Shown here: piece after piece, positions 59,842-64,000 of the stretch | Layout: each line of letters begins with the position of its first letter | Position numbering within the stretch: position 1 is the first letter of the stretch | DNA from: Oscillospiraceae bacterium | GTDB lineage: Bacteria > Bacillota > Clostridia > Oscillospirales > Oscillospiraceae | Length of the DNA stretch: 64,000 bases | Assembly: GCA_902801295.1 (NCBI GenBank) | Contig: CADCHN010000012.1 | Span: forward strand, 1 to 64,000 | Reading direction: 5' to 3' | Notes under the pieces: model-generated | What the model was told of the DNA's origin: nothing | Databases searched by the model: none | The model's input: only the letters and a program-made list of their open reading frames with translations | Program-made: the position numbers and the translations under genes

Positions 59842-62043
59842 TCATACCATGCTTGTCTCCGCCGTATCGAGCCGCTGCTTGGAAACGAGCTCCGCGAACA
59901 GGCCGTTTTTCGCGATCAGCTCATCGTAGCTGCCTTCCTCGGCGATGTGCCCCTTGTCCAGCACCAGAATCCGGTCGCAATGGCGGATGGTACTCAGGCG
60001 GTGGGCGATGACGATACGGGTGCATTTCAGCGCGTCCAGCGCCTCGGAGACCTGCTTTTGCGTTTTGTTGTCCAAAGCGGAGGTCGCCTCGTCGAACATC
60101 AGGATCTTCGGCTTGGGCGCCACGGCCCGGGCGATCATCAACCGCTGCTTCTGCCCGCCGGAGATGCCGCCCTGTCCTTCGGAGATCAGGGTCTGCATGC
60201 CCATGGGCATGGCGCGGATATCGTCCGCAATGCCGGCGATCTCGGCCGCCTGCCAGGCGTCCTCCAGCGACAGCTGGGGCGCGGAAATCACGATGTTTGA
60301 GTAGATATCGCCCTGAAACAGGCTTCCGCTCTGCATCACGGCGCCGATCCTGCGCCGCAGCGAGCGCAGATCGAGCTTCGCCATGTCTCTGCCGTCGTAG
60401 TAGATGGCGCCCTTCTGCGGTTTCTCAAAGCCCAGCAGCAGGCGCATGAGCGTACTTTTGCCGCAGCCCGTACGGCCGACGATGGCCACGTATTCGCCCG
60501 CCCGGATCTTGAGATTCAGGCCGTCCGCCACCCAGGGCAGATCCTCCCCGTAGCGGAAAGACACGTTGGACAGCTCGATGCCGCCGGACAGGCGGGTGAC
60601 CATGGCCTTCTGCTCGGTGGATTCCGGCTCCGCCTTCAGGATCGGCTCCGCCAGATCCAGAATTGGACGGATCTGAGCCGCAGTGAGCGCTACGCCGCTG
60701 AGTGCGGAAAAGGCGCCCATCACCATGCCGTAGGCGGCGTTGAAAGCCAGATACTCCGAGGGCGACACATGGGTTTTTACCGCCAGGTAGTAGAGCAGGA
60801 TCGTCCCCGCCAGGGATACCGCTGTGGTGATCACGCCGCTGATTTTCAGAAACAGCGGCGGATTATAGCTCAGCTCCGCCTCCTCGCTGTATTCCTCCGC
60901 CCAGAGGGCAAAGGCCCGCTTTTCCGCGCCGGCGAGCTTGATCTTCTGGATGCCGTTGATGAGCCCATAGCTCAGTCCGGCGGTTTTCGCCTCGCGCTGC
61001 ATAAGCTGCCGGCTGATCTCCCGCTGCTTGAACACCGTGGCCAGACTGATGCCGACCGTGACCAGGATAATCGCCAGTGCAGGCAGGACGAGAGCCGGCG
61101 CATAGTGGAAGATCTCCGTGACATACAGGAGGGACATCAGCGAGCTCAGGCCAAGGGAGGTCACGCCGCCGAGCAGCAGAGAGCAGAGCTGATTGACCGC
61201 GCCGAAGCGGCTGGACAACTCACCCGAGGAATACTGCCGGAAAAAGTCGGCGGGAAGATTGATAACGCGCATCATGACCGCCGCCTCGACGGACAGTGAG
61301 CTTTTGACCCGCACGCGGTTCATGGTCAGCTCCCGCACGGCGGAAATCAGCTGGCCGGACAGGATGGTGCAGACCAGAAACACCGCGGCGCCCACCAGCA
61401 TGGCAAGGCTCCCGCTCTCCAGCACCGTGCCCGTCAGGGCGCGGGTGATGCGGGGCATCAGCATGCCGACCAGCGTGGCCAGCAGCGTCAGCCCGAAAAA
61501 TACCAGCCGGTCGCCTGTGCTCAGGCAGTCCTTCAGATAGAGCAGAAGATCCGTGATCCCCAGCTTTTTCAGCGGCAGAGGGCGATAAAAACAAATCGCG
61601 TCCTCGTCGAAGACCGCCGCCGTGCGCCGATTCAGGCGGCGCTGCTCGCCGCTTTCGGGGTCGAGGAAGCGGTAGCCGGAAAAGGAACCGGGCAGCAGCG
61701 CCACAGGCAGGCGCTTTTCCCCGTAAAATCCAAGCATCGGCCCGAAGGCGTCGCGGTACCAGCCCGCCTCCAGGCGGACGTTGCGCCGCATGATCCCGTG
61801 GGGACGCAGGCAGTATTCCAGCTGCTCATCCGCCTCCTCCAGATGCTCGGGGATCTCCGCGGGCTTGATGTGATAATATTTCAGGATCTCATCCAGGGCG
61901 GCTTTGGTTACAATACGCTCGTCGTTCAGATTGCCCGCGCCGTTTTTTCCCAGCACCACGGAGGCCATGCGGAAAATGGAGTCTTCAAAAACCTCCTGAT
62001 CCTTCTGCTTGCGCAGCCGGATCTGGTCGTCAAACCAACTCAT
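59842..62043 (-). CDS. NHLM-type peptide-export ABC transporter without peptidase
   Basis: 733 residues. Opening 'MSWFDDQIRLRKQKDQEVFE' and a long N-terminal region (about 1-170), then six membrane helices and an ATPase: Walker A 'VGRTGCGKSTLMRL', signature 'GISGGQKQRLMIARA', Walker B 'ILMFDEATSALD'. This fits the second transporter of the NHLM (nitrile hydratase leader microcin) export pair. It is 12 bp downstream of the peptidase-containing transporter; together they likely export the double-glycine mini-proteins. Confidence 0.93.
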   Translation of the reverse strand: MSWFDDQIRLRKQKDQEVFEDSIFRMASVVLGKNGAGNLNDERIVTKAALDEILKYYHIKPAEIPEHLEEADEQLEYCLRPHGIMRRNVRLEAGWYRDAFGPMLGFYGEKRLPVALLPGSFSGYRFLDPESGEQRRLNRRTAAVFDEDAICFYRPLPLKKLGITDLLLYLKDCLSTGDRLVFFGLTLLATLVGMLMPRITRALTGTVLESGSLAMLVGAAVFLVCTILSGQLISAVRELTMNRVRVKSSLSVEAAVMMRVINLPADFFRQYSSGELSSRFGAVNQLCSLLLGGVTSLGLSSLMSLLYVTEIFHYAPALVLPALAIILVTVGISLATVFKQREISRQLMQREAKTAGLSYGLINGIQKIKLAGAEKRAFALWAEEYSEEAELSYNPPLFLKISGVITTAVSLAGTILLYYLAVKTHVSPSEYLAFNAAYGMVMGAFSALSGVALTAAQIRPILDLAEPILKAEPESTEQKAMVTRLSGGIELSNVSFRYGEDLPWVADGLNLKIRAGEYVAIVGRTGCGKSTLMRLLLGFEKPQKGAIYYDGRDMAKLDLRSLRRRIGAVMQSGSLFQGDIYSNIVISAPQLSLEDAWQAAEIAGIADDIRAMPMGMQTLISEGQGGISGGQKQRLMIARAVAPKPKILMFDEATSALDNKTQKQVSEALDALKCTRIVIAHRLSTIRHCDRILVLDKGHIAEEGSYDELIAKNGLFAELVSKQRLDTAETSMV

Positions 62044-62055
62044 TCTCTCCCCTCC

Positions 62056-64000
62056 TCAGTCGCTGGCGATCAGCTCGGCGTACAGGCCGCCGCGGGCATA
62101 GAGCTCGTCATGGGTGCCGCGCTCCGCCACCCGGCCCTTGTCCAGCACCACGATCTCGTCGCAGTCGCGGATCGTAGACAGGCGGTGGGCAATGACGATG
62201 CAGGTGATGCCGCGCTCCTGGATCGCCCGAACGAGCTCATACTCGGTCAGCGCGTCCAGCGCGGAGGTCGCCTCGTCGAGAATGATCAGCGTCGGGTCCT
62301 GAGCCAGCACCCGCGCGATCTCCAGGCGCTGCCGCTGGCCGCCGGAGAGATCCCGGCCGCCCTCGGTAAGCCGGCCGGAAAAACCGCCTGTGCGCGCCAT
62401 AATATCGTCATAGATCTGGGCGTCGCGCGCAGCGAGGATCATCTCGAAGTCCTCGATGGAGCTGTCCCACATCTTGATGTTGTCGGCAATGCTGCCCTCA
62501 AAGAGCACGATGTCCTGATCCACCACGGCCACCGAGCCGGTGAACACATCCCGGTCAATGGCGGAAATGGGCTTGCCGTCAAAAAGGATCTCGCCGCTCC
62601 AGGGCTGATAGAGCCCGGAGATCAGCTTGGAAAGCGTACTTTTGCCGCAGCCGGAGCTGCCGACGATGGCCACCCGGCTGCCCGGCTTGACATGCAGGGA
62701 GACGTGTTGGATGAGCGGCTGGCCGAGGCGGGAGTAGCCGAAGCAAACGTCCTTGAGCTCCAGCTCGCCGGAGAGCTTGGCGTAATCCGTCTCATCGGAC
62801 AGCGGCGCGTCGGCTGCCGCCGGATCGTCGGGATAGGCCATGACGTCCTCCACGCGCTCCATCTCGGTGCGCATCTCCTGGATGGACTGGCCCGCCGAGA
62901 TCAGCTGCATGGCCGGCGCCGTAAAAGAGCTCAGAAAGCCCTGGAAGGTCAGGATCATACCGATGGAAAAGCGACCCTGCATGGTCAGATACACGCCCAG
63001 CACCAGCACCGCCGCTCCGGCGAGGGAATTGAGCAGCACCGGGATCATCCCCAGGTACTGGTTCAGCCGGGCAAAGCGGTTCTCCGCGCTGTTGACGGAG
63101 GCCTGATATCCCGCCCACTTCTGGAAAAAGCCGTTCTCCGCGCCGCTGGCCTTGATGGTTTCCACCATCTGGATCCCGGACACGGTGGTCGCGGCCAGCT
63201 TGCCGCTGTCGCGCATCTGGACGAGGGTGATATTGATCCGCTTGTTGGAAATGATGCGCGAGACGATCAGGTTCAGCAGCGTTGCCGCCAGACCCACGGC
63301 CGTCAGAAGCACGCTGTAGCGCAGCATGACCACCAGGTAGAAAACCAGCATGCCCGCATTCAGCAGCAGCGGCGCGAAGGTGTTGACGAGGGTGCCGGCA
63401 ATGGAGGCATTGGTGCCCATGCGCTGCAGCAGGTCGCCCGACAGCCGCTGCGAGAAAAACTCCATCGGCAGATGCAGCAGCTTCCACAGATAGGAGCTGC
63501 TGCCCACGAGGGCCATTTTCCCGCTGATTTTCAGCGAGTAGATCGCCTGGACCCAGGCCACGACGATCTGCGCCAGCGCCAGCAGCGCGAGGATGCCCAA
63601 GAACGGCAGCAGCAGCTCTTCATTTTCTCCGGTGAGCAGCCGGTCGATGAAAAAGCTGGCAAACACGGGATTCAGGATCCCGAAGAGGTAGCCGATCACC
63701 GTCGAGAGCATCACAAAGGCAACGACCGCCCCGGCGCCCACCAGACGCTTGCGGGCAAAGGCGAGCGTACTCTTGCGCCGGCCGCCGGGCTGAAAGGCGG
63801 GCCCGGGCGTAACCTGCAGGCAGATGCCGGTAAAAGAGCGGTCAAACTCCTCCAGGCTCACCCGCACTTCGCCCCGCGCGGGGTCGTTGAGGTAGGCGTA
63901 TCGGCCGCGAAAGCCGCGCAGCACGACAAAGTGGTTGAAATTCCAATGGATGATGCAGGGCAGCTGCATCTCCTCCCGCAGCGACGCCGGCTCGCAGCGG
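62056..64000 (-). CDS. NHLM-type peptidase-containing ABC transporter, cut by right edge
   Basis: The C-terminal 640 or so residues are visible; the reading frame is open to the edge ('ASLREEMQLPCIIHWNFNHF'). The end of the C39 peptidase domain is present with catalytic His ('NFNHFVVLRGF') and Asp ('YLNDPARGEV'); the catalytic Cys lies beyond the window. Then come six helices and an ATPase: Walker A 'VGSSGCGKSTLSKL', signature 'LSGGQRQRLEIARVLAQDPT', Walker B 'LIILDEATSALD'. It should cut double-glycine leaders and pump the mature peptides out. The ATG at 63969 is internal, not a start. Confidence 0.93.
   Translation of the reverse strand, partial: RCEPASLREEMQLPCIIHWNFNHFVVLRGFRGRYAYLNDPARGEVRVSLEEFDRSFTGICLQVTPGPAFQPGGRRKSTLAFARKRLVGAGAVVAFVMLSTVIGYLFGILNPVFASFFIDRLLTGENEELLLPFLGILALLALAQIVVAWVQAIYSLKISGKMALVGSSSYLWKLLHLPMEFFSQRLSGDLLQRMGTNASIAGTLVNTFAPLLLNAGMLVFYLVVMLRYSVLLTAVGLAATLLNLIVSRIISNKRINITLVQMRDSGKLAATTVSGIQMVETIKASGAENGFFQKWAGYQASVNSAENRFARLNQYLGMIPVLLNSLAGAAVLVLGVYLTMQGRFSIGMILTFQGFLSSFTAPAMQLISAGQSIQEMRTEMERVEDVMAYPDDPAAADAPLSDETDYAKLSGELELKDVCFGYSRLGQPLIQHVSLHVKPGSRVAIVGSSGCGKSTLSKLISGLYQPWSGEILFDGKPISAIDRDVFTGSVAVVDQDIVLFEGSIADNIKMWDSSIEDFEMILAARDAQIYDDIMARTGGFSGRLTEGGRDLSGGQRQRLEIARVLAQDPTLIILDEATSALDALTEYELVRAIQERGITCIVIAHRLSTIRDCDEIVVLDKGRVAERGTHDELYARGGLYAELIASD

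Noticed and set aside
63967-63969. ATG at 63969 as the start of the last ABC transporter
   Set aside because: The frame is open upstream to the edge and the sequence begins in the middle of the C39 peptidase domain, so the gene is partial.

Overview
The window looks like a chromosomal segment of a GC-rich gut-type Clostridia bacterium, most likely Oscillospirales (Oscillospiraceae/Ruminococcaceae-like). This rests on Gram-positive promoters and GGAGG ribosome sites, SipW/TasA-type surface proteins, dockerin modules, CUT1 sugar importers with an MsmX ATPase, a FeoAB fusion with a Cys-rich partner, and a two-component NHLM-type peptide exporter. I see no rRNA, tRNA, CRISPR array, insertion sequence or phage genes. 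The genus is not decided.

Left part, 1-19 kb, is a surface and extracellular region read mostly on the minus strand. A cohesin-like repeat protein, frameshifted inside 234-bp tandem repeats and cut by the left edge, sits beside two dockerin proteins: a transglutaminase-like protein and a 2691-residue beta-helix/repeat giant. An Lgt-like membrane protein follows. Next come two SipW signal peptidases with five putative TasA-like or wall-linked substrates, forming a probable surface-fibre locus in two transcription units.

Middle part, 19-51 kb, is mainly housekeeping and nutrient handling. It holds iscR-iscS-iscU and a CUT1 sugar importer whose operon also carries an orphan HlyD-like adaptor and a MacB-like extracytoplasmic protein. 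It continues with a two-component system, an amidase, an SGNH hydrolase, lar-like/proC, a cation-diffusion transporter behind a probable NiCo riboswitch, FeoAB with a small Cys-rich partner, an exonuclease, an amidohydrolase and an Asn/Gln-only peptide. A sucrose/fructan locus (ABC importer, GH32, fructokinase, MsmX) is divergent from a LacI regulator, and its binding lipoprotein is broken by a 7-bp tandem duplication.

Right part, 51-64 kb, is the most unusual region. A co-oriented minus-strand cluster encodes two NHLM-type ABC exporters, one with a C39 peptidase domain cut by the right edge. It also encodes two tiny double-glycine-leader proteins whose mature parts are only cell-wall-binding modules: one LysM, and two CW_7 repeats. 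With them are two lipoproteins, one of them a tandem cystatin-like protein. A partner-switching set follows: a SpoIIE-type phosphatase fused to an anti-sigma-type ATPase, two STAS proteins and a degenerate ATPase-like protein. I infer a regulated export system for catalysis-free wall-binding mini-proteins. This is the best candidate here for an undescribed system.
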